Shown here in pieces: positions 25,193-33,799 of a stretch of 64,000 nt of DNA; within the stretch, counting starts at the first letter, position 1, and each line of letters begins with the position of its first letter. The stretch is taken from assembly GCF_002975275.1 (NCBI RefSeq), contig NZ_PCOQ01000003.1, forward strand, positions 1 to 64,000, read 5' to 3'. The stretch is from Achromobacter sp. MYb9 (GTDB lineage Bacteria; Pseudomonadota; Gammaproteobacteria; Burkholderiales; Burkholderiaceae_B). Under the pieces are notes generated by a model. That model was given only the letters and a program-made list of their open reading frames with translations, was not told the origin of the DNA and searched no databases. A program made the position numbers and the translations under genes.

Positions 25193-26577
25193 GCATCGAC
25201 CTGGATCTGGCCGCGCTGGCCGGCCAGCTTCGCCGCGGCGATGTTTCCGTGGAGACGGTGGTGGGCGATTACCTGGCGCGCATCGAGGCGCTGGACGGCT
25301 GGCTGCACGCGTACGTGGACGTATACGCCGAAGAGGCACTGGCGGCGGCGCGCGCCGCCGACTTGCAGTTGCGCGCCGGCATCGACCTGGGGCCGCTGCA
25401 TGGCGTGCCCATTGCGCTCAAGGACATCATCGACATTGCCGGCCGTCCCACCACGATCGGTTCGCCCATCCACGCCCAACGCATGGCGGCGACGACGGCG
25501 CGACTGGTTAGGCAATTGCAGCAGGCGGGGGCCATCGTGCTGGGCAAGACGCACATGGTGCAGTTCGCCATGGGGGCCTGGGGCACCAACGAACATATGG
25601 GCACGCCGCGCAATCCGTGGGACGACGCCGTGCATCGCATTCCCGGCGGGTCCAGCAGCGGCTCGGCGGTGGCGGTGGCGGGCCGCCTGGCGCCGGTGTC
25701 CATCGGTACCGATACCGGCGGGTCGGTCCGGGTGCCGGCCAGCTATTGCGGCATTACCGGCTTCAAGCCCACCGTGGGCCGTATCGCGACCCACGGCGTG
25801 GCCACGCTGAGCCAGACGCTGGATAGCGTCGGTGTGTTCGCACACAGCGCCGCTGATGCGCGCGCGGTGTTCGATGCCCTGGCTCCGGTCCAGCCGGGCG
25901 AGTGGGCCGAGGCATCCGATGCGCCTCGATTCGACGTGCGCGGCATGACGCTGGGCCGTCTGCCCGATTCATTCCTGCGGGATGTGCAGCCCGCCGTACA
26001 TGCGGCCTACGAGGAAGCGCTGGTCGAGTTCCGTGCGCTGGGCGCGAGCATCGTCACGGTCAAGCTCCCCGCCAGCCTGGCGCATTTCAAGGCGGTGACA
26101 GGCGACATCATGATGACGGAGGGCGCTTTTTCGTTCGAGCGCGAGATCACGGACCTGGCCTTGCCCGTGGATGATTCGGTGCGGCCGCGACTGCGCGTCG
26201 GCCTGGACGTGCCTGCCGTGCGCTATCTGGCGGCGCTGCGCGAGCGCGATCGCCTGCAAGCCGACATGCAGCACCGCATGCGGGGCATTGCGGCGCTGCT
26301 GACACCGACCACGCTGACGACGGCCCTGCCGCTGGCGCAGGTGGACCATGGCAACGCGCCGGTGCATTACACGCGCATCGGCAATCTGCTGCAGATGTGC
26401 GGCGTGTCGGTGCCCAATGGCCAGGATGCCGACGGCCTGCCGACCGGGTTGCAGATTCTGAGTCCTGGCGGGGAGGATCGCCTGGCACTGTTCCTGGCTG
26501 AGGTCTACCAGCGCCATACCGATTGGCATCGGGCACGCGCCGAACCGCGCGGGGAGGGTATCCGCGGGGCCGCGTGA
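25189..26577 (+). CDS. Amidase-signature hydrolase 1
   Basis: The 462-residue enzyme carries the amidase-signature triad: Lys78 in GVPIALKDI, cis-Ser155 in GGSSSGSA and the nucleophile Ser179 in GTDTGGSVRVPAS. It cleaves amides to acid and ammonia or amine. ATG at 25189 overlaps the RraA stop and has AAGGA just upstream; the same frame is open far upstream without meaning. No GatB or GatC is present, so it is not the tRNA amidotransferase. It is followed by a TRAP transporter, suggesting an imported amide, or an acid produced from one. Confidence 0.9.
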   Translation: MSIDLDLAALAGQLRRGDVSVETVVGDYLARIEALDGWLHAYVDVYAEEALAAARAADLQLRAGIDLGPLHGVPIALKDIIDIAGRPTTIGSPIHAQRMAATTARLVRQLQQAGAIVLGKTHMVQFAMGAWGTNEHMGTPRNPWDDAVHRIPGGSSSGSAVAVAGRLAPVSIGTDTGGSVRVPASYCGITGFKPTVGRIATHGVATLSQTLDSVGVFAHSAADARAVFDALAPVQPGEWAEASDAPRFDVRGMTLGRLPDSFLRDVQPAVHAAYEEALVEFRALGASIVTVKLPASLAHFKAVTGDIMMTEGAFSFEREITDLALPVDDSVRPRLRVGLDVPAVRYLAALRERDRLQADMQHRMRGIAALLTPTTLTTALPLAQVDHGNAPVHYTRIGNLLQMCGVSVPNGQDADGLPTGLQILSPGGEDRLALFLAEVYQRHTDWHRARAEPRGEGIRGAA

Positions 26578-26581
26578 GTTA

Positions 26582-26603
26582 GCCCGGGCAGGCCAGGCCG
26601 GGC
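26582..26603 (+). terminator. GC hairpin between amidase and TRAP genes
   Basis: GCCCGG and CCGGGC pair across ten bases directly after the amidase stop and 20 bases before the dctP start. No T-run. It may attenuate read-through so that the TRAP genes and enzymes are expressed at different levels. Confidence 0.35.
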
Positions 26604-26622
26604 CCAATAGCAAGGGGAAAAA

Positions 26623-27672
26623 ATGAAACACAGGACCATGGCGACGCTGCTGGCGGCCGTCACGATGGCGGCCGTCCCGATGGCGGCGATGTCGCAGGAG
26701 ATGCCGGACGTGCATTTCAAGGTGATTGGCGGCGGCAGCCACAACTACACGTTTTCGGCAGTGGAAAAGCCCTTCTGGGAAAAGACATTGCCCGAGGCCT
26801 CGGGCGGCCACGTCACGGCCGAACTGGCCGGCTTGTCCGAAGTCGGCTTGAAAGGCCCGGAAATCCTGCGCCTGATGCGTCGCAACGCGCTGGACGTGGG
26901 GATGGGCGTGTTCGCTTTTGTCAGCGGCGACGACGCGATGCTGGAGGGCGTGGACCTGCCCGGCATGGCGCCGGACATCGCGACGGCGCGCAGGATGGTG
27001 CGGTCGTACCGTCCCGCGCTGGCGGCCCGCATGCGCGACCACCACGGCGTTCACCTGCTGGCCACGGTGCCGTATACCGCCCAGGTGTTCTTTTGCCGGG
27101 AGCCCGTCAATCACCTTGAAGACCTGAAAGGCCGCAAGATCCGCACGCGCGGCCGCAACATGGCGGACTTCGTCAGTGCCCTGGGCGGTTCTCCCGTGAC
27201 CATCGCCTTTGCCGAGGTGATCCCGGCCTTGCAGACGGGCGTGGTGGATTGCGCGGTATCCGGCATCGGTTCGGGCAACGCGGCCAAGTGGTACGACGTG
27301 GCCAAGCATCTGTACAACCTGCCCATCGACTGGTCCATCGGCTTTTACGCCATGGGCGAGCAACGCTGGCAACGGCTGGATCCTGAAGTGCAACGGCTGC
27401 TGCAGCAGCAGGCCGACGTGCTGGAGGCACGGTTGTGGGACGAAACGGCTCGCGAGAACGCCTATGCGCTGGCTTGCAACAGCGGGCAGGGCGAATGCCG
27501 TATCCATACGCCGGCGGACATGCGGGCCACGCAGCCCAATGATGCCGAGCGCGAACAACTGCGCGCCGTGGCGTCGCAAGTGGCGGGCCAGTGGGGCAAG
27601 CGCTGCGGTGCCGCGTGCGCCGGCGCGTGGAGCGAATCGGTGGGACAGGCCTTGAAGGTGACGCTGCCATGA
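26623..27672 (+). CDS. dctP: TRAP transporter periplasmic receptor (DctP family)
   Basis: The 349-residue receptor has a signal peptide (MATLLAAVTMAAVPMAAMSQ) and the DctP signature region LKGRKIRTRGRNMADFVSALGGSPV, whose Arg normally pairs with the ligand carboxylate, followed by FAEVIPALQTGVVDCA. ATG 26623 has AAGGGG nine bases upstream. It would bind an organic acid in the periplasm and hand it to the DctQM membrane pair next door; the stop region overlaps or abuts the start options of dctQ. Extra cysteines near the C-terminus (LACNSGQGEC, RCGAACAG) are unusual and could pair. Confidence 0.92.
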   Translation: MKHRTMATLLAAVTMAAVPMAAMSQEMPDVHFKVIGGGSHNYTFSAVEKPFWEKTLPEASGGHVTAELAGLSEVGLKGPEILRLMRRNALDVGMGVFAFVSGDDAMLEGVDLPGMAPDIATARRMVRSYRPALAARMRDHHGVHLLATVPYTAQVFFCREPVNHLEDLKGRKIRTRGRNMADFVSALGGSPVTIAFAEVIPALQTGVVDCAVSGIGSGNAAKWYDVAKHLYNLPIDWSIGFYAMGEQRWQRLDPEVQRLLQQQADVLEARLWDETARENAYALACNSGQGECRIHTPADMRATQPNDAEREQLRAVASQVAGQWGKRCGAACAGAWSESVGQALKVTLP

Positions 27673-27695
27673 CCCCCCGCAAACAAGGAGATTCC

Positions 27696-28304
27696 ATGGT
27701 ATCGACTTCCCCCACCGCCGTGCGCGCGCTGGAACGCGTCGCCCGCGTCGGCGCCTGGATTGGCGGGCTGGGCCTGTTGGCCGCATCCTGGTTGATCGTC
27801 ATCGACCTGGCCGCGCGCAAGCTGGCCGGCACGTCATTGGGCGGCGCCGACGAGATCGCCGGCTATGTGCTGGCCGTGGCCAGCGCCTGGGCGTTCCCGC
27901 TGACGCTGCTGCGCCGCTCGCATATCCGCGTGGACGTGTTGTACACGCGGTTGTCGCCGCGCGCCCGCGTGGCGCTGGACTGCTTTGCGCTGGCCTGCCT
28001 GGGCGTCTTCGTCGGCCTGTTGACGTTCCATGCGTGGGGCGTGCTGGCCGACTCCATCCATTTCGGGTCTGTGTCGAACACGCCTTTGCAGGTGCCGCAA
28101 TGGATACCGCAATCGCTGTGGTTCGCCGGCTATGCGTTCTTCCTGCTTACGGTGGTGGTGTTGGGCGCCTGCGCACTGGGGCCGGTCGCGGCGGGACGCT
28201 GGCAGGCCGTGAGCGGGCTGATCGGCATTCATACGCTGGATGAAGAAATCCAGGCAGAAACGCAATCGGCCGATCCGTCGGCCCGCCCGAAAACCGGAAG
28301 CTAG
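27696..28304 (+). CDS. dctQ: TRAP transporter small permease (DctQ family)
   Basis: The roughly 202-residue protein has four hydrophobic helices and the DctQ-typical stretch GADEIAGYVLAVASAWAFPLTLLRRSHIRVDVL. I favour ATG 27696 because AAGGAG lies five bases upstream. An in-frame ATG at 27669 forms an ATGA overlap with dctP and would add nine residues. DctQ pairs with DctM; TRAP systems import acids using the sodium or proton gradient. The C-terminal tail is hydrophilic. Confidence 0.88.
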   Translation: MVSTSPTAVRALERVARVGAWIGGLGLLAASWLIVIDLAARKLAGTSLGGADEIAGYVLAVASAWAFPLTLLRRSHIRVDVLYTRLSPRARVALDCFALACLGVFVGLLTFHAWGVLADSIHFGSVSNTPLQVPQWIPQSLWFAGYAFFLLTVVVLGACALGPVAAGRWQAVSGLIGIHTLDEEIQAETQSADPSARPKTGS

Positions 28305-28312
28305 GACGCCAT

Positions 28313-29602
28313 ATGCTTACCTTGACGATTTCCATGCTGCTCGGCCTCCTGGCGCTGAGCGTGACCGCCGCCGCCACCGTCGGCCTGCTTGGCGTGACTT
28401 TGGCCGAAGGCTATTCCCCGCTGTCGCTGGTCAACGCCATGGGCGAACTGGCTTGGGGTTCCAGTTCCGAGTTCCTGCTGGTCGCCATTCCCCTCTACGT
28501 GCTGATGGGCGAGTTGCTGGTCAGTTCGGGCGTGGCCGGCCAGATGTACGGCGCGGTGTCCAAGTGGGTCTCGTGGCTGCCGGGGGGGCTGATGAACGCC
28601 AACATCGGCGCATCGGCCTTGTTCTCGGCCACCAGCGGCTCCAGCGTCGCCACGGCGGCGACGATCTCCACGCTGGCCCTTCCCGAGCAGCGCAAGGCGG
28701 GTTACAACGCGCCGCTGTTCCTGGGGTCCATCGCCGCGGGCGGCACGCTGGGCATCCTGATTCCGCCCTCGATCAACATGATCGTCTATGCGCTCATCGC
28801 CAATGTGTCAGTGCCCAAGCTCTACCTGGCCGCGACCTTGCCCGGGCTGCTGCTGTTGGTGCTGTTCATCACCGTGATCGGGGGCCTGTGCCTGTGGCGG
28901 CCGGCCCTGGCGGGCGGCCGGCAGTCCGTGAGCTGGGCCGAACGCCTCGCTGTCTTGCCGCACCTGCTACCGCCGCTGGCGATCTTCGCGCTGGTCATCG
29001 GCGTCATCTATGGCGGAATCGCCACCGCCAGCGAATCCGCGGCGCTGGGCGTGGTCGCGGCCATGCTGCTGTGCCTGGCGAAGGGCGCGCTCAGCTGGGC
29101 CATGCTGGGGCGCGCATTTGAGGCGACGCTGCGCACGACGGGCATGATCATCCTGATCACGCTGTCGGCGTTCTTCCTGAACTTCGTGCTGTCGTCCATC
29201 GGCATGACCACGATGCTGGTGGACGCGGTGCAGGGGCTGGATCTGCCGCCGCTGGGCATGATGCTGGCGATCATCGCGTTCTACATCCTGCTCGGTTGCT
29301 TCATGGACACCTTGGCGATGCTGGTGACCACGGCGCCGCTGACCGTGCCGATCGTGGTGGCGCTGGGTTATGACCCGGTATGGTTCGGCATCATGCTCAT
29401 CGTGCTGTGCGAAATGGGCCAGTTGACGCCACCCTTTGGCATGAACCTGTTCGTGGTGCACAGCGTGCGGGGCGAAGGCAGGTTCATGGACGTGGTGGTG
29501 GGAGTGCTGCCATTCCTGGTGGCGTTGTTGGCGATGATCGCGTTGCTGCTGGCCGTGCCCGGACTGGCGATGTGGTTGCCGGGCGCGATGTCGGGGAAGT
29601 GA
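28313..29602 (+). CDS. dctM: TRAP transporter large permease (DctM family)
   Basis: The 429-residue membrane protein has about twelve hydrophobic segments and the DctM phrases FLLVAIPLYVLMGELLVSSG, GASALFSATSGSSVATAATI, GSIAAGGTLGILIPPSINMI and, late, CEMGQLTPPFGMNLFVV. It forms the transport core with DctQ, starting nine bases after that gene. It ends a rightward run that begins with the RraA-like gene and converges on an MFS gene 17 bases later. Confidence 0.93.
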   Translation: MLTLTISMLLGLLALSVTAAATVGLLGVTLAEGYSPLSLVNAMGELAWGSSSEFLLVAIPLYVLMGELLVSSGVAGQMYGAVSKWVSWLPGGLMNANIGASALFSATSGSSVATAATISTLALPEQRKAGYNAPLFLGSIAAGGTLGILIPPSINMIVYALIANVSVPKLYLAATLPGLLLLVLFITVIGGLCLWRPALAGGRQSVSWAERLAVLPHLLPPLAIFALVIGVIYGGIATASESAALGVVAAMLLCLAKGALSWAMLGRAFEATLRTTGMIILITLSAFFLNFVLSSIGMTTMLVDAVQGLDLPPLGMMLAIIAFYILLGCFMDTLAMLVTTAPLTVPIVVALGYDPVWFGIMLIVLCEMGQLTPPFGMNLFVVHSVRGEGRFMDVVVGVLPFLVALLAMIALLLAVPGLAMWLPGAMSGK

Positions 29603-29619
29603 GGCAGGGCGCTGCTTGC

Positions 29620-30948
29620 CTAGGCCGGGTCGGCTGAAAGCCGCTTGGGCAGTCCCCACGCGATCAATGCGAAGGCGATCACGCAGGCCGCCGATATTGC
29701 GTACAGCCCGAGCGTCGCGCTTCCCGTGGCGTCGCGGACTTTGCCGACCATGTACGGGCTGATGATGCCGCCCAATTGTCCGATCGAATTGATCAGCGCG
29801 ATGCCTGCCGCCGCGGCCATGCCGGCCAGAAAGCGCTGCGGAAACACCCAGAAGAGCCCGATCGCGGAAATGATTCCGGTTGCGGCGACGGTCAGGCCGA
29901 TCAGCAGCGCGACGGTGTTGTCGCTGTACAGGCCGCAGATGGCGTAGCCGGCGGCGCCGGCCAGCGTGGTCAGCGCAAGATGCCAGCGCCGTTCCCCCGT
30001 GCGGTCCGAGTTCTTGCCCAGCAGGATCATGACCACGCCCGCCACCATATAAGGCAGCGCGGAGATCAGGCCGATGGTGAAGGTGTCCTGGGTGCCCGCC
30101 GTCTTGATCAATTGCGGCATCCAGAAGACCAGACCATAGATGCCGGCGGCTAGGCACATGTAGATAAGCGACAGGGTGTAGGTGGCGGGTTCGCGCAAGG
30201 CGGCGCCGAAATGGTGGGTCTCGGCCGCCTTGGCGTCCTGGTCCACTTTGCGCGACCAGTACTGCTTTTCGGCCGGCGAAAGCCACTTGGCGTGGTCGAT
30301 TTCGTCGTCCAGGTGGCGCCAAACGATCAGGCCCAGCACCACGGCCGGCAGGCCTTCGAGGATAAACAGCCATTGCCATCCGGGCAGACCGTGGGCGCCG
30401 TCCATGAATTTCATGATGCCGCCGGAGATGGGCCCGCCGATGATTCCGCAGAACGCGATGCCGGACATGAATATGGTGTTGATCCGGGCCCGGCGGTCCG
30501 CGGGAAACCATTTGGTGAAGAAGTACAGCGCCCCGGGGACGAAGCCGGCCTCCAGCGCGCCCACCAGGAAGCGAATCACGTAGAAGCCCATCTCGTTGGT
30601 CACGAAGACGGTGCAGGCCGACGCGATGCCCCACGTCACCATGATCCGCATGATCCAGAGGCGCGCGCCCACGCGGTGCAGGATCATGTTGCTGGGGACT
30701 TCGAACAACAGATAGCCGATGAAAAAGACGCTGGCACCCAGGCCGTAGACGGCGTCGCTGAAGCCCAGGTCGCTTTGCATCTGCAGCTTGGCGAAGCTGA
30801 TGTTGACGCGGTCCAGGTAAGCGATGACCCAGCAGATCACCAGCAGCGGGATGAACCGCCAAAAGACCTTCGAGTAGATGGCGACGTCTTGCGCGGCGTT
30901 GGCCGCGCCGTCGCCAGGCGCCTTGTCGATCGACGCTGTATAGCTCAT
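29620..30948 (-). CDS. MFS transporter, anion:cation symporter (phthalate/tartrate) family
   Basis: The 442-residue protein has about twelve transmembrane helices with a central loop, and MFS motifs WFPADRRARINTIFMSGIA in the first half and KNSDRTGERRWH between helices 8 and 9. The sequence style (YLDRVNISFAKLQMQSDLGF, GYLLFEVPSNMILHRVGARLW) is that of the ACS family, which imports aromatic and sugar acids. Start ATG 30948 has GGAGACAAGC upstream. It is transcribed with the SDR and FAH-type genes, so it likely imports their substrate. Confidence 0.92.
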   Translation of the reverse strand: MSYTASIDKAPGDGAANAAQDVAIYSKVFWRFIPLLVICWVIAYLDRVNISFAKLQMQSDLGFSDAVYGLGASVFFIGYLLFEVPSNMILHRVGARLWIMRIMVTWGIASACTVFVTNEMGFYVIRFLVGALEAGFVPGALYFFTKWFPADRRARINTIFMSGIAFCGIIGGPISGGIMKFMDGAHGLPGWQWLFILEGLPAVVLGLIVWRHLDDEIDHAKWLSPAEKQYWSRKVDQDAKAAETHHFGAALREPATYTLSLIYMCLAAGIYGLVFWMPQLIKTAGTQDTFTIGLISALPYMVAGVVMILLGKNSDRTGERRWHLALTTLAGAAGYAICGLYSDNTVALLIGLTVAATGIISAIGLFWVFPQRFLAGMAAAAGIALINSIGQLGGIISPYMVGKVRDATGSATLGLYAISAACVIAFALIAWGLPKRLSADPA

Positions 30949-30988
30949 GCTTGTCTCCGTTATTTATGTTTATGCTGACGCTGCGAAA

Positions 30989-31012
30989 CCAGCCGCCACC
31001 GGCTGCGGCTGG
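30989..31012 (-). terminator. Hairpin between SDR and MFS genes
   Basis: CCAGCCGC and GCGGCTGG form an eight-base-pair stem with an eight-base loop, 16 bases after the SDR stop on the leftward transcript, followed by a short TTTC. Probably a partial terminator or 3' protective structure between SDR and MFS genes. Confidence 0.45.
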
Positions 31013-31028
31013 TTCGGTCCATCGGTGT

Positions 31029-31778
31029 CTAGTAGGTGGCGCGGCCTCCGGAAAGATCGAAGACCGCGCCAGTGGTGAACGAGTTCTCTTCCGATACCAG
31101 CCAGGCGACCATCGATGCGATTTCGGCGACATCGACGAAACGGCCGCGTGGAATCTTCGACAGCATGTAATCGATATGCTGTTGCGACATCTGGTCGAAG
31201 ATCCGGGTCTTGGCGGCGGCCGGCGTGATCGCATTGACGGCGATGTTCTTGCCCGCCGTCTCTTTTCCCAGGCTCTTGGTGAAGGCGATGACCGCGGCTT
31301 TCGAGGCGCTGTAGGCGGCGGCATTGGGATTGCCTTCCTTGCCCGCAATGGACGCCACGTTGACGATGCGGCCATAGTTGCGCGCGATCATGCCTGCCAC
31401 GATGACCTTGTTCACGTTGAACGTGCCATTCAGGTTGATGTCGATGACCTTGTTCCACTCGTCGGCGCCATAGTCCGTCACCGGCGCGTTGACGCCGGCG
31501 ATGCCGGCGCTGTTGACCAGCACGGACACCGGGCCGGCCCGCTCCGCCGTTTGCGTCGCCGCGGCTTCGACCGATCGCAGGTCCGTGATGTCCGCCTGCA
31601 CGCCGAAGACCGCTTTGCCGTTCAGTGCCTGCACCGCTTCCGCGAGCGCGGCGGGATCCTTGTCCCAGATCGCGACCTTCGCGCCGCCGGCCAAGAGCCG
31701 CTCGACGACGGCATAACCTATGCCTTGCGCGCCGCCCGTCACCACGGCCGACTGGCCGCTGAAGTCATAGTGGTTCAT
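31029..31778 (-). CDS. Short-chain dehydrogenase/reductase (classical SDR)
   Basis: The 249-residue enzyme has the Rossmann motif TGGAQGIGYAV (residues 14-24), the NAG motif VNSAGIAG, and the catalytic Ser-Tyr-Lys set in NVASIAGKEG and AYSASKAAV. It ends with a typical GAVFDLSGGRATY. The tail and general sequence are close to the 3-ketoacyl/sorbitol/2-keto-3-deoxy-fuconate type dehydrogenases, and FAH-linked SDRs often oxidise sugar acids. ATG 31778 follows AAGGAAACC. Coupled with the FAH-type gene 19 bases away, it may act in a sugar-acid or aromatic route. Confidence 0.9.
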   Translation of the reverse strand: MNHYDFSGQSAVVTGGAQGIGYAVVERLLAGGAKVAIWDKDPAALAEAVQALNGKAVFGVQADITDLRSVEAAATQTAERAGPVSVLVNSAGIAGVNAPVTDYGADEWNKVIDINLNGTFNVNKVIVAGMIARNYGRIVNVASIAGKEGNPNAAAYSASKAAVIAFTKSLGKETAGKNIAVNAITPAAAKTRIFDQMSQQHIDYMLSKIPRGRFVDVAEIASMVAWLVSEENSFTTGAVFDLSGGRATY

Positions 31779-31797
31779 TCCGGTTTCCTTAGCCGCA

Positions 31798-32643
31798 TCA
31801 AGCGGAAACGACGCGTTGTTGCTGCACGCCCAGGCCCTCGACGCCCAGGCGCATGGTCTGGCCGGCGCGCAGGTAGACCGGATGCGGTTTCTGGCCCATT
31901 CCCACCCCCGGCGGCGTGCCGGTCGAGATGACGTCGCCGGGGTGTAGCGTCATGAATCGGCTCAGGTAGGCGATGATGCTGGGGACGGAGAAAATCATGG
32001 TTTCCGTGCTGCCGTCCTGGTAGCGCTTGCCGTCCACTTCGAGCCAGAGGCGCAGTTTGTGGGGATCGGGCACCTCGTCCCGCGTCACCAGCCAGGGGCC
32101 GGTGGGGCCGAAGGTGTCGCATCCCTTGCCTTTGTCCCAGGTGCCGCCGCGCTCGATCTGGTAGGCCCTTTCAGAAACGTCGTTGATGACGCAATAGCCG
32201 GCGACATGCTCTAGCGCCTGTTCTTCGTCGATGTACGACGCGGTCTTCCCGATGACCACGCCCAGCTCCACTTCCCAATCGGTTTTTTCGGCGCCGCGCG
32301 GAATCCGCACGTCGTCATTCGGGCCGACAACGGCCGACAGCCATTTGCTGAAAACCACGGGCTCTTCCGGAATCGGCATGTTCGATTCCGCCGCATGGTC
32401 CGCGTAATTCAGCCCGATGCAGACGAACTTGCCTATGTTCGCGACGCAAGCGCCCAGCCGGACGCCGGCGTCAACGGCGGGCAGGCGCGTGATGTCGGCC
32501 GCTTTCAATTGTGCGAGGCCGTCGCCCGCGAGAAAGCGGCCATCGATATCGGACGTAATGCCGGAGAGGTCGCGGATAATGCCGTCGGCGTCCAGGACGC
32601 CGGGTTTCTCAAAGCCGATCGGACCGTAGCGAAGCAACTTCAT
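31798..32643 (-). CDS. Fumarylacetoacetate hydrolase-family protein
   Basis: The 281-residue protein has the FAH-family core: CIGLNYADHAAESN, EPVVFSKW, the metal-ligand region DWEVELGVVIGK, NDVSERAYQ, KGCDTFGPTGPWLV and the end phrase DVISTGTPPGVGMGQKP. Members act as acylpyruvate hydrolases, 2,4-diketo-3-deoxyfuconate hydrolases or oxaloacetate decarboxylases. In the fucose/L-rhamnose non-phosphorylating route a FAH enzyme follows an SDR, as seen here; an MFS importer is also present, though aromatic catabolism is possible. It is first in the leftward operon and divergent from a LysR gene. Confidence 0.9.
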   Translation of the reverse strand: MKLLRYGPIGFEKPGVLDADGIIRDLSGITSDIDGRFLAGDGLAQLKAADITRLPAVDAGVRLGACVANIGKFVCIGLNYADHAAESNMPIPEEPVVFSKWLSAVVGPNDDVRIPRGAEKTDWEVELGVVIGKTASYIDEEQALEHVAGYCVINDVSERAYQIERGGTWDKGKGCDTFGPTGPWLVTRDEVPDPHKLRLWLEVDGKRYQDGSTETMIFSVPSIIAYLSRFMTLHPGDVISTGTPPGVGMGQKPHPVYLRAGQTMRLGVEGLGVQQQRVVSA

Positions 32644-32675
32644 AATGCAGATTCCAATAGAAGAATTTAGGCAGG

Positions 32676-32730
32676 ACTCTCGTCAGGAGTGGCCCAGTCT
32701 ACGTCCGCGAACGCTGCTATTCTCATGAGA
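32676..32730. promoter_or_regulatory. Operator candidates between FAH and LysR genes
   Basis: The 110-base divergent gap holds a perfect ten-base palindrome TCTCATGAGA (32721-32730) and a looser one, ACTCTCGTCAGGAGT (32676-32690). Both have ACTC/GAGT-like outer halves, consistent with a LysR recognition site and an activation site, but I cannot confirm this. Confidence 0.4.
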
Positions 32731-32753
32731 GTTAAGACGAGGTCATCGACGCA

Positions 32754-33743
32754 ATGTCATCTCCGGATTTACCCTCGATATCCACCCTGCACGCGTTCAG
32801 CTCGCGGCTCAAGTTCCGGCAACTTCGCCTATTGATCGCCATTGACGACCTGGGGTCCGTGCATCGGGCGGCGGAGATGCTGCACATGACCCAGCCCGGG
32901 GTCAGCAAGTCGCTGCGCGAGATCGAAGACATTTTCGGCACCAGCCTGTTCGTGCGCTCCACCCAGGGACTGGCCCCCAATGAGCTGGGGCGCAGCGCCA
33001 TTCGCCATGCCCGGCTCATGCACGCCAGCCTTAGCCACATGCGTGACGAGCTGGACGCGATCAGCCGGGGCCAGGGCCGCCGGATCGCCGTCGGCACCAT
33101 CGCGGGAGGCCTGGCGGCCGTGCTCGCCGATGCCCTGCTGGATTTCCGGCAAGCCATGCCCGAGGTCAATATCGATCTGTTCGAGGACACTAGCGCCAAC
33201 CTGCTCGAACGCTTGCAGAGTGGCAGCATTGATCTGGCGGTGTGCCGCACGTCGGTCGCCGTCCAGCCTGAGCTGTTCGACTTTGAATGGTTGTGGGACG
33301 AGACGGTGGGCGTGGCCGTGGGCATACGCCATCCCCTGCTGCGGGAACGTGATATCACGTTGGAGCGGGCGGCGCGCTATCCGTGGGTTCTATTTCCCGG
33401 CCATATGCCGCTGCGCACCTTGCTCGAACGCGAACTCGACGCCAAGGGCGTGCAGCTGACCGAAGGCACGATCGAGACGTCCTCGACGTTCGCGACGGCG
33501 TTGCTGCTTGCGAAGAGCCAGCAGCTTGTTGCGCTGTTCTCTTCCGAAACCATCGATTATTTTGCCGGGCATGCGGCCCTGCGTCTGCTGCCGTTCAACG
33601 TGGAGTCGACCGCGGAGCCCTACGGCATCGTGACGCGCAAAGGCGCGCAGCTATCCCGTTCGCTGCAGGCGTTCAAGGAACACCTGCAGCGGTCCTCCCG
33701 GGAAAAGAATGCGCGGCGCGTGGACGCCCATCCGGCCGGATAG
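32754..33743 (+). CDS. LysR-type regulator of the FAH/SDR/MFS operon
   Basis: The 329-residue regulator has its helix-turn-helix slightly recessed (after SSRLKFRQLRLLIAIDDLGS, then HMTQPGVSKSLREIEDIFGT), a form seen in GbpR-like regulators of sugar and aromatic-acid genes, and a long effector domain. It is divergent from the FAH gene and convergent with the TonB receptor gene. Likely inducer: the substrate of the MFS/SDR/FAH set. Confidence 0.9.
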   Translation: MSSPDLPSISTLHAFSSRLKFRQLRLLIAIDDLGSVHRAAEMLHMTQPGVSKSLREIEDIFGTSLFVRSTQGLAPNELGRSAIRHARLMHASLSHMRDELDAISRGQGRRIAVGTIAGGLAAVLADALLDFRQAMPEVNIDLFEDTSANLLERLQSGSIDLAVCRTSVAVQPELFDFEWLWDETVGVAVGIRHPLLRERDITLERAARYPWVLFPGHMPLRTLLERELDAKGVQLTEGTIETSSTFATALLLAKSQQLVALFSSETIDYFAGHAALRLLPFNVESTAEPYGIVTRKGAQLSRSLQAFKEHLQRSSREKNARRVDAHPAG

Positions 33744-33749
33744 GCCGCG

Positions 33750-33778
33750 GGTGGCGTTTCCGTTCGAATGCCGCCACC
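33750..33778. terminator. Hairpin between LysR and TonB receptor genes
   Basis: GGTGGCG and CGCCACC can pair over a 15-base loop in the 56-base gap between convergent genes. No T-run, so only a weak terminator candidate. Confidence 0.3.
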
Positions 33779-33799
33779 TGCGTACTGGAGGCTACCGGA

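Noticed and set aside
25969..27786. 605-codon leftward frame over amidase and dctP
   Set aside because: No recognisable domain, wrong codon pattern; antisense shadow.
28967..31375. Very long leftward frame (802 codons) across the dctM and MFS genes
   Set aside because: Product is Arg/His/Gln-rich and low in hydrophobic blocks; it is the antisense shadow of dctM and a wrong frame of MFS and SDR genes.
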